In this document: piece by piece, positions 22,986 through 37,060 of the stretch
Layout: the number at the start of each line of letters is the position of its first letter
Position numbering within the stretch: the first letter of the stretch is position 1
NCBI GenBank assembly: GCA_019054805.1
Contig: JAHQIY010000049.1
Coordinates: 1 to 64,000 of the forward strand
Origin: Brachionus manjavacas
Lineage: Eukaryota > Rotifera > Eurotatoria > Ploima > Brachionidae
Length of the DNA: 64,000 bases
Reading direction: 5' to 3'
Translations under genes and position numbers: made by a program
Notes under the pieces: generated by a model
Seen by the model: the letters and a program-made list of their open reading frames with translations, nothing else
Told to the model about the DNA's origin: nothing
Databases searched by the model: none

Positions 22986-24759
22986 CAAATATGTTTATTT
23001 GCTTATTAATAGAACGAAACTTCAAAATTTTTGACAATCTGGTATCTTCCAGACGAATTGTTATTCTTTACGATTCTAGAGTCATGCAAAAGCATTTTTC
23101 GTGATCTGATTTACGAATGGTTTGATTTTTGGTTTTGTAATAAATTTAAATTGATCATATCTAAAAACTTTAAGATTTTGCATTGAAATTTTTTTTCAAG
23201 AAAAAAAGTTTGAAATAAGAATGATTTTTTACTTTATCTTTCATTACAAATATGTTTATTTGCTTATTAATAAAACGAAACATCAAAATTTTTGACAATC
23301 TGGTATCTTCCAGACGAATTGTTATTCTTTACGATTCTAGAGTCATGCAAAAGCATTTTTCGTGATCTGATTTACGAATGGTTTGATTTTTGGTTTTGTA
23401 ATAAATTTAAATTGATCATATCTAAAAACTTTAAGATTTTGCATTGAAAATTTTTTTCAAGAAAAAAATTTTGAAATAAGAATGATTTTTTACTTTATCT
23501 TTCATTACAAATATGTTTATTTGCTTATTAATAAAACGAAACATCAAAATTTTTGACAATCTGGTATCTTCCAGACGAATTGTTATTCTTTACGATTCTA
23601 GAGTCATGCAAAAGCATTTTCCGTGATCTGATTTACGAATGGTTTGATTTTTGGTTTTGTAATAAATTTAAATTGATCATATCTAAAAACTTTAAGATTT
23701 TGCATTGAAAATTTTTTTTCAATAAAAAAGTTTGAAATAAGAATGATTTTTTACTTTATCTTTCATTTCAAATATGTTTATTTGCTTATTAATAAAACGA
23801 AACATCAAAATTTTTGACAATCTGGTATCTTCCAGACGAATTGTTATTCTTTACGATTCTAGAGTCATGCAAAAGCATTTTTCGTGATCTGATTTACGAA
23901 TGGTTTGATTTTTGGTTTTGTAATAAATTTAAATTGATCATATCTAAAAACTTTAAGATTTTGCATTGAAAATTTTTTTTCAAGAAAAAAAAGTTTGAAA
24001 TAAGAATGATTTTTTACTTTATCTTTCATTACAAATATGTTTATTTGCTTATTAATTAAACCAAACATCAAAATTATTGAAAATCTGGTATCTTCCAGAC
24101 GAATTATTATTCTTTTCGATTCTAGAGTCATGCAAAAGCATTTTTCGTGATCTGATTTACGAATTGTTTAATTTTTGTTTTGTAATAAATTTAAATTGAT
24201 CATATCTAAAAACTTTAAGATTTTGCATTGAAAATTTTTTTCAAGAAAAAAAGTTTGAAATAAGAATAATTTTTTACTTTATCTTTCATTTCAAATATGT
24301 TTATTTGCTTATTAATAAAAAGAAAATTCAAAATTTTTGACAATCTGGTATCTTCCAGACGAATTGTTATTCTTTACGATTCTAGAGTCATGCAAAAGCA
24401 TTTTTCGTGATCTGATTTACGAATGGTTTGATTTTTGGTTTTGTAATAAATTTAAATTGATCATATCTAAAAACTTTAAGATTTTGCATTGAAAATTTTT
24501 TTTCAAGAAAAAAAAGTTTGAAATAAGAATGATTTTTTACTTTATCTTTCATTACAAATATGTTTATTTGCTTATTAATAAAACGAAACATCAAAATTTT
24601 TGACAATCTGGTATCTTCCAGACGAATTGTTATTCTTTACGATTCTAAAGTCATGCAAAAGCATTATTCTTGATCTGATTTACGAATGGGTTGATTTTTG
24701 GTTTTGTAATAAATTTAAATTGATCATATCTAAAAACTTTAAGTTTTTGCATTGAAAAT

Positions 24760-25160
24760 TTTTTCAAGAAAAAAAGTTTGAAATAAGAATGATTTTTTAC
24801 TTTATCCTTCATTTCAAATATGTTTATTTGCTTATTAATAAAAACAAACATTAAAATTTTTGACAATCTGGTATCTTCCAGACGAATTGTTATTCTTTAC
24901 GATTCTAGAGTCATGCAAAAGCATTTTTCGTGATCTGATTTACGAATGGTTTGATTTTTGGTTTTGTAATAAATTTAAATTGATCATATCTAAAAACTTT
25001 AAGATTTTGCATTGAAAATTTTTTCAAGAAAAAAAGTTTGAAATAAGAATGATTTTTTACTTTATCCTTCATTTCAAATATGTTTATTTGCTTATTAATA
25101 AAAACAAACATTAAAATTTTTGACAATCTGGTATCTTCCAGACGAATTGTTATTCTTTAC
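24760..25160 (-). repeat. Adjacent near-identical monomers (260-bp step)
   Basis: The stretch GAAAATTTTTTCAAG, TTTATCCTTC and AAAAACAAACATTAAAATT is identical at about 24,752-24,890 and 25,012-25,150, offset 260 bp. Both share the rarer CCTTC and ATTAAAAT forms, pointing to a recent single-monomer duplication. Confidence 0.8.
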
Positions 25161-26695
25161 GATTCTAGAGTCATGCAAAAGCATTTTTCGTGATCTGATT
25201 TACGAATGGTTTGATTTTTGGTTTTGTAATAAATTTAAATTGATCATATCTAAAAACTTTAAGATTTTGCATTGAAAATTTTTTCAAGAAAAAAAAGTTC
25301 GAAATAAGAATGATTTTTTACTTTATCTTTCATTACAAATATGTTTATTTGCTTATTAATAAAACGAAACATCAAAATTTTTGACAATCTGGTATCTTCC
25401 AGACGAATTGTTATTCTTTACGATTCTAGAGTCATGCAAAAGCATTTTTCGTGATCTGATTTACGAATGGTTTGATTTTTGGTTTTGTAATAAATTTAAA
25501 TTGATCATATCTAAAAACTTTAAGATTTTGCATTGAAAATTTTTTTCAAGAAAAAAAGTTTGAAATAAGAATAATTTTTTACTTTATCTTTCATTTCAAA
25601 TATGTTTATTTGCTTATTAATAAAAACAAACATTAAAATTTTTGACAATCTGGTATCTTCCAGACGAATTGTTATTCTTTACGATTCTAGAGTCATGCAA
25701 AAGCATTTTTCGTGATCTGATTTACGAATGGTTTGATTTTTGGTTTTGTAATAAATTTAAATTGATCATATCTAAAAACTTTAAGATTTTGCATTGAAAA
25801 TTTTTTTTCAAGAAAAAGAGGTTCGAAATAAGACTGATTTTTTACTTTATCTTTCATTTCAAATATGTTTATTTGCTTATTAATAAAACGAAACATAAAA
25901 ATTTTTGTCAATCTGGAATCTTCCAGACGAATTGTTATTCTTTACGATTCTAGAGTCATGCAAAAGCATTTTTCGTGATCTGATTTACGAATGGTTTGAT
26001 TTTTGGTTTTGTAATAAATTTAAATTGATCATATCTAAAAACTTTAAGATTTTGCATTGAAAATTTTTTTTTCAAGAAAAAAAAGTTTGAAATAAGAATG
26101 ATTTTTTACTTTATCTTTCATTTCAAATATGTTTATTTGCTTATTAATAAAACGAAACATCAAAATTTTTGACAATCTGGTATCTTCCAGACGAATTGTT
26201 ATTCTTTACGATTCTAGAGTCATGCAAAAGCATTTTTCGTGATCTGATTTACGAATGGTTTGATTTTTGGTTTTGTAATAAATTTAAATTGATCACATCT
26301 AAAAACTTTAAGATTTTGCATTGAAAATTTTTTTTCAAGAAAAAAAGTTTAAAATAAGAATGATTTTTTAATTTATCTTTCATTACAAATATGTTTATTT
26401 GCTTATTAATAAAACGAAACGTCAAAATTTTTGACAATCTGGTATCTTCCAGACGAATTGTTATTCTTTACGATTCTAGAGTCATGCAAAAGCATTTTTC
26501 GTGATCTGATTTACGAATGGTTTGATTTTTGGTTTTGTAAAAATTTAAATTGATCATATCTAAAAACTTTAAGATTTTGCATTGAAAATTTTTTTTTCAA
26601 GAAAAAAAAGTTTAAAATAAGAATGATTTTTTACATTATCGTTCATTTCAAATATGTTTATTTGCTTATTAATAAAACGAAACATCAAAATTTTT

Positions 26696-26890
26696 GACAA
26701 TCTTGTATCTTCCAGACGAATTGTTATTCTTTTCGATTCTTGAGTCATGCAAAAGCATTTTTCGTGATCTGATTTACGAATGGTTTGATTTTTGGTTTTG
26801 TAATAAATTTAAATTGATCATATCTAAAAACTTTAAGATTTTGCATTGAAAATTTTTATTCGAGAAAAAAAAGTTTGAAATAAGACTGAT
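26696..26890 (-). repeat. Variant monomer, second copy of a 15-monomer-offset pair
   Basis: Carries GACAATCTTGTATC, TTTTCGATTCTTGAGTC and TTTTTATTCGAG like the copy at 22,771. After the CGAG marker the two copies diverge (GTTTGAAATAAGACTG here, GTTTAAAATAAAATG there), so the shared block ends near 26,870. Confidence 0.8.
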
Positions 26891-29365
26891 TTTTAACTTT
26901 ATCTTTCATTTCAAATATGTTTATTTGCTTATTAATAAAACGAAACATCAAAATTATTGAAAATCTGGTATCTTCCAGACGAATTATTATTCTTTACGAT
27001 TCTAGAGTCATACAAAAGCATTTTTCGTGATCTGATTTACGAATGGTTTGATTTTTGGTTTTGTAATAAATTTAAATTGATCATATCTAAAAACTTTAAG
27101 ATTTTGCATTGAAAATTTTTTTCAAGAAAAAAAAAGTTTGAAATAAGAATAATTTTTTACTTTATCTTTCATTTCAAATATGTTTATTTGCTTATTAATA
27201 AAAACAAACATTAAAATTTTTGACAATCTGGTATCTTCCAGACGAATTGTTATTCTTTACGATTCTAGAGTCATGCAAAAGCATTTTTCGTGATCTGATT
27301 TACGAATGGTTTGATTTTTGGTTTTGTAATAAATTTAAATTGATCATATCTAAAAACTTTAAGATTTTGCATTGAAAATTTTTTCAAGAAAAAAAGTTTG
27401 AAATAAGAATGATTTTTTACTTTATCTTTCATTTCAAATATGTTTATTTGCTTATTAATAAAACGAAACATCAAAATTTTTGACAATCTGGTATCTTCCA
27501 GACGAATTGTTATTCTTTACGATTCTAGAGTCATGCGAAAGCATTTTTCGTGATCTGATTTACGAATGGTTTGATTTTTGGTTTTGTAATAAATTTAAAT
27601 TGATCATATCTATAAACTTTAAGATTTTGCATTGAAAATTCTTTTCAAGAAAAAAAGTTTGAAATAAGAATGATTTTTTACTTTATCTTTCATTTCAAAT
27701 ATGTTTATTTGCTTATTAAGTAAAACGAAACATCAAAATTTTTGACAATCTGGTATCTTCCAGACGAATTGTTATTCTTTACGATTCTAGAGTCATGCAA
27801 AAGCATTTTTCGTGATCTGATTTACGAATGGTTTGATTTTTGGTTTTGTAATAAATTTAAATTGATCATATCTAAAAACTTTAAGATTTTGCATTGAAAA
27901 TTTTTTTTCAAGAAAAAAAAGTTTGAAATAAGAATGATTTTTTACTTTATCTTTCATTAGAAATATGTTTATTTGCTTATTTATAAAAACAAACATCAAA
28001 ATTTTTGACAATCTGGTATCTTCCAGACGAATTGTTGTTCTTTACGATTCTAGAGTCATGCAAAAGCATTTTTCGTGATCTGATTTACGAATGGTTTGAT
28101 TTTTGGTTTTGTAATAAATTTAAATTGATCATATCTAAAAACTTTAAGATTTTGCATTGAAAATTTTTTTCAAGAAAAAAAAGTTTGAAATAAGAATGAT
28201 TTTTTACTTTATCTTTCATTTCAAATATGTTTATTTGCTTATTAATAAAACGAAACATCAAAATTTTTGACAATCTGGTATCTTCCAGACGAATTGTTAT
28301 TCTTTACGATTCTAGAGTCATGCAAAAGCATTTTTCGTGATCTGATTTACGAATGGTTTTATTTTTGGTTTTGTAATAAATTTAAATTGATCATATCTAA
28401 AAACTTTAAGATTTTGCATTGAAAATTTTTTTTCAAGAAAAAGAGGTTCGAAATAAGACTGATTTTTTACTTTATCTTTCATTTCAAATATGTTTATTTG
28501 CTTATTAATAAAACGAAACATAAAAATTACTGACAATCTGGTATCTTCCAGACGAATTGTTATTCTTTACGATTCTAGAGTCATGCAAAAGCATTTTTCG
28601 TGATCTGATTTACGAATGGTTTGATTTTTGGTTTTGTAATAAATTTAAATTGATCATATCTAAAAACTTTAAGATTTTGCATTGAAAATTTTTTTTCAAG
28701 AAAAAAAAGTTTGAAATAAGAATGATTTTTTACTTTATCTTTCATTACAAATATGTTTATTTGCTTATTAATAAAACGAAACATCAAAATTTTTGACAAT
28801 CTGGTATCTTCCAGACGAATTGTTATTCTTTACGATTCTAGAGTCATGCAAAAGCATTTTTCGTGATCTGATTTACGAATGGTTTGATTTTTGGTTTTGT
28901 AATAAATTTAAATTGATCATATCTAAAAACTTTAAGATTTTGCATTGAAAATTTTTTTCAAGAAAAAAAGTTTGAAATAAGAATGATTTTTTACTTTATC
29001 TTTCATTTCAAATATGTTTATTTGCTTATTAATAAAACGAAACATCAAAATTTTTGACAATCTGGTATCTTCCAGACGAATTGTTATTCTTTACGATTCT
29101 AGAGTCATGCGAAAGCATTTTTCGTGATCTGATTTACGAATGGTTTGATTTTTGGTATTGTAATAAATTTAAATTGATCATATCTAAAAACTTTAAGATT
29201 TTGCATTGAAAATTTTTTTTCAAGAAAAAAAAGTTCGAAAAAAGAATGATTTTTTACTTTATCTTTCATTAGAAATATGTTTATTTGCTTATTTATAAAA
29301 ACGAAACATCAAAATTTTTGACAATCTGGTATCTTCCAGACGAATTGTTATTCTTTACGATTCTA

Positions 29366-29392
29366 AACTAATGCAAAATTATTATTCGTGAT
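29366..29392 (-). repeat. Divergent box in one monomer
   Basis: The usual CTAGAGTCATGCAAAAGCATTTTTCG reads CTAAACTAATGC followed by AAAATTATTATTCG. Several changes in 27 bases make this box unlike any other I saw. The rest of the monomer is canonical. Confidence 0.7.
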
Positions 29393-29484
29393 CTGATTTA
29401 CGAATGGTTTGATTTTTGGTATTGTAATAAATTTAAATTGATCATATCTAAAAACTTTAAGATTTTGCATTGAAAATTTTTTTC

Positions 29485-29740
29485 AAGAAAAAAAAGTTTG
29501 AAATAAGAATGATTTTTTACTTCATCTTTCATTTCAAATATGTTTATTTGCTTATTAATAAAACGAAACATCAAAATTTTTGACAATCTGGTATCTTCCA
29601 GACGAATTGGTATTCTTTACGATTCTAGAGTCATGCGAAAGCATTTTTCGTGATCTGATTTACGAATGGTTTGATTTTTGGTTTTGTAATAAATTTAAAT
29701 TGATCATATCTAAAAACTTTAAGATTTTGCATTGAAAATT
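29485..29740 (-). repeat. Variant monomer, first copy of a 28-monomer-offset pair
   Basis: ACTTCATCTTTC at 29,519 and GACGAATTGGTATTC at 29,601 are linked here and again at exactly +7,320 bp (36,839 and 36,921). The shared window includes the following GCGAAAGC box. Confidence 0.8.
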
Positions 29741-32700
29741 TTTTTCAAGAAAAAAAGTTTGAAATAAGAATGATTTTTTACTTTATCTTTCATTTCAAAT
29801 ATGTTTATTTGCTTATTAATAAAACGAAACATCAAAATTTTTGACAATCTGGTATCTTCCAGACGAATTGTTATTCTTTACGATTCTAGAGTCATGCGAA
29901 AGCATTTTTCGTGATCTGATTTACGAATGGTTTGATTTTTGGTTTTGTAATAAATTTAAATTGATCATATCTAAAAACTTTAAGATTTTGCATTGAAAAT
30001 TTTTTTTCAAGATAAAAAAAGTTCGAAATAAGACTGATTTTTTAGTTTATCTTTCATTTCAAATATGTTTATTTGCTTATTAATAAAACGAAACATCAAA
30101 ATTTTTGAAAATCTGGTATCTTCCAGAAGAATTGTTATTCTTTTCGATTCTAGAGTCATGCAAAAGCATTTTTCGTGATCTGATTTACGAATGGTTTGAT
30201 TTTTGGTTTTGTAATAAATTTAAATTGATCATATCTAAAAACTTTAAGATTTTGCATTGAAAATTTTTTTTCAAGAAAAAAAAGTTTAAAATAAGAATGA
30301 TTTTTTACTTTATCTTTCATTTCAAATATGTTTATTTTCTTATTAATAAAACGAAACATAAAAATTACTGACAATCTGGTATCTTCCAGACGAATTGTTA
30401 TTCTTTACGATTCTAGAGTCATGCAAAAGCATTTTTCGTGATCTGATTTACGAATGGTTTGATTTTTGGTTTTGTAATAAATTTAAATTGATCATATCTA
30501 AAAACTTTAAGATTTTGCATTGAAAATTTTTTCAAGAAAAAAAGTTTGAATTAAGAATGATTGTTTACTTTATCTTTCATTTCAAATATGATTATTTGCT
30601 TATTAATAAAACGAAACATCAAAATTTTTGACAATCTGGTATCTTCCAGACGAATTGTTATTCTTTACGATTCTAGAGTCATGCAAAAGCATTTTTCGTG
30701 ATCTGATTTACGAATGGTTTGATTTTTGGTTTTGTAATAAATTTAAATTGATCATATCTAAAAACTTTAAGATTTTGCATTAAAAATTTTTTTTCAAGAA
30801 AAAAGTTTGAAATAAGAATGATTTTTTACTTTATCTTTCATTTCAAATATGTTTATTTGCTTATTAATAAAACGAAACATCAAAATTTTTGACAATCTGG
30901 TATCTTCCAGACGAATTGTTATTCTTTACGATTCTAGAGTCATGCGAAAGCATTTTTCGTGATCTGATTTACGAATGGCTTGATTTTTGGTTTTGTAATA
31001 AATTTAAATTTATCATATCTAAAAACTTTAAGATTTTGCATTGAAAATTTTTTTTCAAGAAAAAAAGTTCGAAATAAGACTGATTTTTTAGTTTATCTTT
31101 CATTTCAAATATGTTTATTTGCTTATTAATAAAACGAAACGTCAAAATTTTTGAAAATCTGGTATCTTCCAGAAGAATTGTTATTCTTTCCGATTCTAGA
31201 GTCATGCAAAAGCATTTTTCGTGATCTGATTTACGAATGGTTTGATTTTTGGTTTTGTAATAAATTTAAATTGATCATATCTAAAAACTTTAAGATTTTG
31301 CATTGAAATTTTTTTTCAAGAAAAAAAGTTTGAAACAAGAATGATTTTTTACTTTATCTTTCATTAGAAATATGTTTATTTGCTTATTTATAAAAACGAA
31401 ACATCAAAATTTTTGAAAATCTGGTATCTTCCAGACGAATTGTTATTCTTTACGATTCTAGAGTCATGCAAAAGCATTTTTCGTGATCTGATTTACGAAT
31501 GGTTTGATTTTTGGTTTTGTAATAAATTTAAATTGATCATATCTAAAATTTTTAAGATTTTGCGTTGAAATTTTTTTTCAAGAAAAAAAAGTTCGAAATA
31601 AGACTGATTTTTTAGTTTATCTTTCATTTCAAATATGTTTATTTGCTTATTAATAAAACGAAACATCAAAATTTTTGAAAATCTGGTATCTTCCAGAAGA
31701 ATTGTTATTCTTTCCGATTCTAGAGTCATGCAAAAGCATTTTTCGTGATCTGATTTACGAATGGTTTGATTTTTGGTTTTGTAATAAATTTAAATTGATC
31801 ATATCTAAAAACTTTAAGATTTTGCATTGAAAATTTTTTTCAAGAAAAAAAAATTGAGATAAGAATGATTTTTTACTTTATCATTCATTTCAAATATGTT
31901 TATTTGCTTATTAGTAAAACGAAACATCAAAATTTTTGAAAATCTGGTATCTTCCAGACGAATTGTTATTCTTTACGATTCTAGAGTCATGCGAAAGCAT
32001 TTTTCGTGATCTGATTTACGAATGGTTTGATTTTTGGTTTTGTAATAAATTTAAATTGATCATATCTAAAAACTTTAAGATTTTGCATTGAAATTTTTTT
32101 TCAAGAAAAAAAGTTTGAAATAAAAATGATTTTTTACTTTATCTTTCATTTCAAATATGTTTATTTGCTTATTAGTAAAACGAAACATCAAAATTTTTGA
32201 AAATCTGGTATCTTCCAGACGAATTGTTATTCTTTACGATTCTAGAGTCATGCGAAAGCATTTTTCGTGATCTGATTTACGAATGGTTTGATTTTTGGTT
32301 TTGTAATAAATTTAAATTGATCATATCTAAAAACTTTAAGATTTTGCATTGAAAATTTTTTTTAAAGAAAAAAAAGTTTGAAAATAAGAATGATTTTTTA
32401 CTTTATCTTTCATTTCAAATATGTTTATTTGCTTATTAATAGAACGAAACTTCAAAATTTTTGACAATCTGGTATCTTCCAGACGAATTGTTATTCTTTA
32501 CGATTCTAGAGTCATGCAAAAGCATTTTTCGTGATCTGATTTACGAATGGTTTGATTTTTGGTATTGTAATAAATTTAAATTGATCATATCTAAAAACTT
32601 TAAGATTTTGCATTGAAATATTTTTTAAAGAAAAAAAGTTTGAAATAAGAATGATTTTTTACTTTATCTTTCATTTCAAATATGTTTATTTGCTTATTAA

Positions 32701-34250
32701 TAAAACGAAACATCAAAATTTTTGACAATCTGGTATCTTCCAGACGAATTGTTATTCTTTACGATTCTAGAGTCATGCGAAAGCATTTTTCGTGATCTGA
32801 TTTACGAATGGTTTGAATTTTGGTTTTGTAATAAATTTAAATTGATCATATCTAAAAACTTTAAGATTTTGCATTGAAAATTTTTTTCAAGAAAAAAAAG
32901 TTTGAAATAAGAATGATTTTTTACTTTATCTTTCATTTCAAATATGTTTATTTGCTTATTAATAAAACGAAACATCAAAATTTTTGACAATCTGGTATCT
33001 TCCAGACGAATTGTTATTCTTTACGATTCTAGAGTCATGCAAAAGCATTTTTCGTGATCTGATTTACGAATGGTTTGATTTTTGGTTTTGTAATAAATTT
33101 AAATTGATCATATCTAAAAACTTTAAGATTTTGCATTGAAAATTTTTTTCAAGAAAAAAAATTGAAATAAGAGATGATTTTTTACTTTATCTTTCATTTC
33201 AAATATGATTATTTGCTTATTAATAAAACGAAACAACAAAATTTTTGACAATCTGGTATCTTCCAGACGAATTGTTATTCTTTACGATTCTAGAGTCATG
33301 CAAAAGCATTTTTCGTGATCTGATTTACGAATGGTTTGATTTTTGGTTTTGTAATAAATTTAAATTGATCATATCTAAAAACTTTAAGATTTTGCATTGA
33401 AAATTTTTTTTCAAGAAAAAAAGTTTGAAATAAGTATGATTTTTTACTTTATCTTTCTTCAAATATGATTATTTGCTTATTAATAAAACGAAACAACAAA
33501 ATTTTTGACAATCTGGTATCTTCCAGACGAATTGTTATTCTTTACGATTCTAGAGTCATGCAAAAGCATTTTTCGTGATCTGATTTACGAATGGTTTGAT
33601 TTTTGGTTTTGTAATAAATTTAAATTGATCATATCTAAAAACTTTAAGATTTTGCATTGAAAATTTTTTTCAAGAAAAAAAAGTTTGAAATAAGAATGAT
33701 TTTTTACTTTATCTTTCATTTCAAATATGTTTATTTGCTTATTAATAAAACGAAACATCAAAATTTTTGACAATCTGGTATCTTCCAGACGAATTGTTAT
33801 TCTTTACGATTCTAGAGTCATGCGAAAGCATTTTTCGTGATCTGATTTACGAATGGTTTGATTTTTGGTTTTGTAATAAATTTAAATTGATCATATCTAA
33901 AAACTTTAAGATTTTGCATTGAAAATTTTTTTTCAAGAAAAAAAGTTTGAAATAAGAATGATTTTTTACTTTATCTTTCATTTCAAATATGTTTATTTGC
34001 TTATTAGTAAAACGAAACATCAAAATTTTTGACAATCTGGTATCTTCCAGACGAATTGTTATTCTTTACGATTCTAGAGTCATGCAAAAGCATTTTTCGT
34101 GATCTGATTTACGAATGGTTTGATTTTTGGTTTTGTAATAAATTTAAATTGATCATATCTAAAAACTTTAAGATTTTGCATTGAAATTTTTTTTCAAGAA
34201 AAAAAGTTTGAAATAAGAATGATTTTTTACTTTATCTTTCATTTCAAATA

Positions 34251-34350
34251 TGTTATTTTGCCTATTAATAAAACGAAACATCAAAATTTTTGAAAATCTG
34301 GTATCTTCTAGACGAATTGTTATTCTTTACGATTCTAGAGTCATGCGTAA
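34251..34350 (-). repeat. Variant monomer, first copy of a 36-monomer-offset pair
   Basis: Three linked rare markers: TGTTATTTTGCCTATT, CTTCTAGACG and CATGCGTAAGC. All recur at 43,683-43,782, an offset of exactly 9,432 bp (36 x 262). The first marker alone also occurs at 35,292 without the other two. Confidence 0.85.
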
Positions 34351-35799
34351 GCATTTTTCGTGATCTGATTTACGAATGGTTTGATTTTTGGTTTTGTAAT
34401 AAATTTAAATTGATCATATCTAAAAACTTTAAGATTTTGCATTGAAAATTTTTTCAAGAAAAAAGTTTGAAATAAGAATGATTTTTTACTTTATCTTTCA
34501 TTTCAAATATGTTTATTTGCTTATTAATAAAACGAAACATCAAAATTTTTGACAATCTGGTATCTTCCAGACGAATTGTTATTCTTTAGGATTCTAGAGT
34601 CATGCAAAAGCATTTTTCGTGATCTGATTTACGAATGGTTTGATTTTTGGTTTTGTAATAAATTTAAATTGATCATATCTAAAAACTTTAAGATTTTGCA
34701 TTGAAAATTTTTTCAAGAGAAAAAAGTTTGAAATAAGAATGATTTTTTACTTTATCTTTCATTTCAAATATGTTTATTTGCTTATTAGTAAAACGAAACA
34801 TCAAAATTTTTGAAAATCTGGTATCTGCCAGACGAATTGTTATTCTTTACGATTCTAGAGTCATGCGAAAGCATTTTTCGTGATCTGATTTACGAATGGT
34901 TTGATTTTTGGTTTTGTAATAAATTTAAATTGATCATATCTAAAAACTTTAAGATTTTGCATTGAAAATTTTTTTCAAGAAAAAAAGTTTGAAATAAGAA
35001 TAATTTTTCTTTATCTTTCATTTCAAATATGTTTATTTGCTTATTAGTAAAACGAAACATCAAAATTTTTGACAATCTGGTATCTTCCAGACGAATTGTT
35101 ATTCTTTAGGATTCTAGAGTCATGCAAAAGCATTTTTCGTGATCTGATTTACGAATGGTTTGATTTTTGGTTTTGTAATAAATTTAAATTGATCATATCT
35201 AGAAACTTTAAGATTTTGCATTGAAAATTTTTTTTTCAAGAAAAAAGTTTGAAATAAGAATGATTTTTTACTTTATCTTTCATTTCAAATATGTTATTTT
35301 GCCTATTAATAAAACGAAACATCAAAATTTTTGAAAATCTGGTATCTTCCAGACGAATTGTTATTCTTTACGATTCTAGAGTCATGCGAAAGCATTTTTC
35401 GTGATCTGATTTACGAATGGTTTGATTTTTGGTTTTGTAATAAATTTAAATTGATCATATCTAAAAACTTTAAGATTTTTCATTGAAAATTTTTGTTCAA
35501 GAAAAAAAAGTTTGAAATAAGAATGATTTTTTACTTTATCTTTCATTTCAAATATGTTTATTTGCTTATTAGTAAAACGAAACATCAAAATTTTTGAAAA
35601 TCTGGTATCTGCCAGACGAATTGTTATTCTTTACGATTCTAGAGTCATGCGAAAGCATTTTTCGTGATCTGATTTACGAATGGTTTGATTTTTGGTTTTG
35701 TAATAAATTTAAATTGATCATATCTAGAAACTTTAAGATTTTGCATTGAAAATTTTTTTTTCAAGAAAAAAAAATTGAAATAAGAATGATTTTTTACTT

Positions 35800-36696
35800 T
35801 ATCTTTCATTTCAAATATGTTTATTTGCTTATTAGTAAAACGAAACATCAAAATTTTTGAAAATCTGGTATCTGCCAGACGAATTGTTATTCTTTACGAT
35901 TCTAGAGTCATGCGAAAGCATTTTTCGTGATCTGATTTACGAATGGTTTGATTTTTGGTTTTGTAATAAATTTAAATTGATCATATCTAAAAACTTTAAG
36001 ATTTTGCATTGAAAATTTTTTCAAGAAAAAAAGTTTGAAATAAGAATGATTTTTTACTTTATCTTTCATTTCAAATATGTTTATTTGCTTATTAATAAAA
36101 CGAAACATCAAAATTTTTGACAATCTGGTATCTTCCAGACGAATTGTTATTCTTTACGATTCTAGAGTCATGCGAATCATTTTTCGTGATCTGATTTACG
36201 AATGGTTTGATTTTTGGTTTTGTAATAAATTTAAATTGATCATATCTAAAAACTTTAAGATTTTGCATTGAAAATTTTTGTTCAAGAATAAAAAAATTGA
36301 ATTAAGAATGATTTTTCTTTATCTTTCATTTCAAATATGTTTATTTGCTTATTAGTAAAACGAAACATCAAAATTTTTGAAAATCTGGTATCTGCCAGAC
36401 GAATTGTTATTCTTTACGATTCTAGAGTCATGCGAAAGCATTTTTCGTGATCTGATTTACGAATGGTTTGATTTTTGGTTTTGTAATAAATTTAAATTGA
36501 TCATATCTAAAAACTTTAAGATTTTGCATTGAAAATTTTTTCAAGAAAAAAAGTTTGAAATAAGAATGATTTTTTACTTTATCTTTCATTTCAAATATGT
36601 TTATTTGCTTATTAATAAAACGAAACATCAAAATTTTTGACAATCTGGTATCTTCCAGACGAATTGTTATTCTTTACGATTCTAGAGTCATGCGAA
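35800..36696 (-). repeat. Dimer duplication, 520-bp offset
   Basis: About 375 bases at 35,800-36,176 are identical by eye to 36,320-36,696. Each copy is a TTAGT/CTGCC monomer followed by a TTAAT/CTTCC monomer with a short A/T run. They part at 36,177, where the first copy reads GCGAATCATT and the second GCGAAAGCATT. This is the clearest local dimeric unit in the window. Confidence 0.9.
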
Positions 36697-36804
36697 AGCA
36701 TTTTTCGTGATCTGATTTACGAATGGTTTGATTTTTGGTTTTGTAATAAATTTAAATTGATCATATCTAAAAACTTTAAGATTTTGCATTGAAAATTTTT
36801 TTTC

Positions 36805-37060
36805 AAGAAAAAAAAGTTTGAAATAAGAATGATTTTTTACTTCATCTTTCATTTCAAATATGTTTATTTGCTTATTAATAAAACGAAACATCAAAATTTT
36901 TGACAATCTGGTATCTTCCAGACGAATTGGTATTCTTTACGATTCTAGAGTCATGCGAAAGCATTTTTCGTGATCTGATTTACGAATGGTTTGATTTTTG
37001 GTTTTGTAATAAATTTAAATTGATCATATCTAAAAACTTTAAGATTTTGCATTGAAAATT
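36805..37060 (-). repeat. Variant monomer, second copy of a 28-monomer-offset pair
   Basis: Has ACTTCATCTTTC and GACGAATTGGTATTC, as in the copy 7,320 bp upstream. The TTCATCTTTC marker alone is also present near 39,205 and 43,401, without the GAATTGG change. Confidence 0.8.

Noticed and set aside
1-34290. Simple large palindrome centred on 17,145
   Set aside because: Variant markers in the two arms are not at mirrored distances, and the monomers directly next to the junction already differ at several sites.
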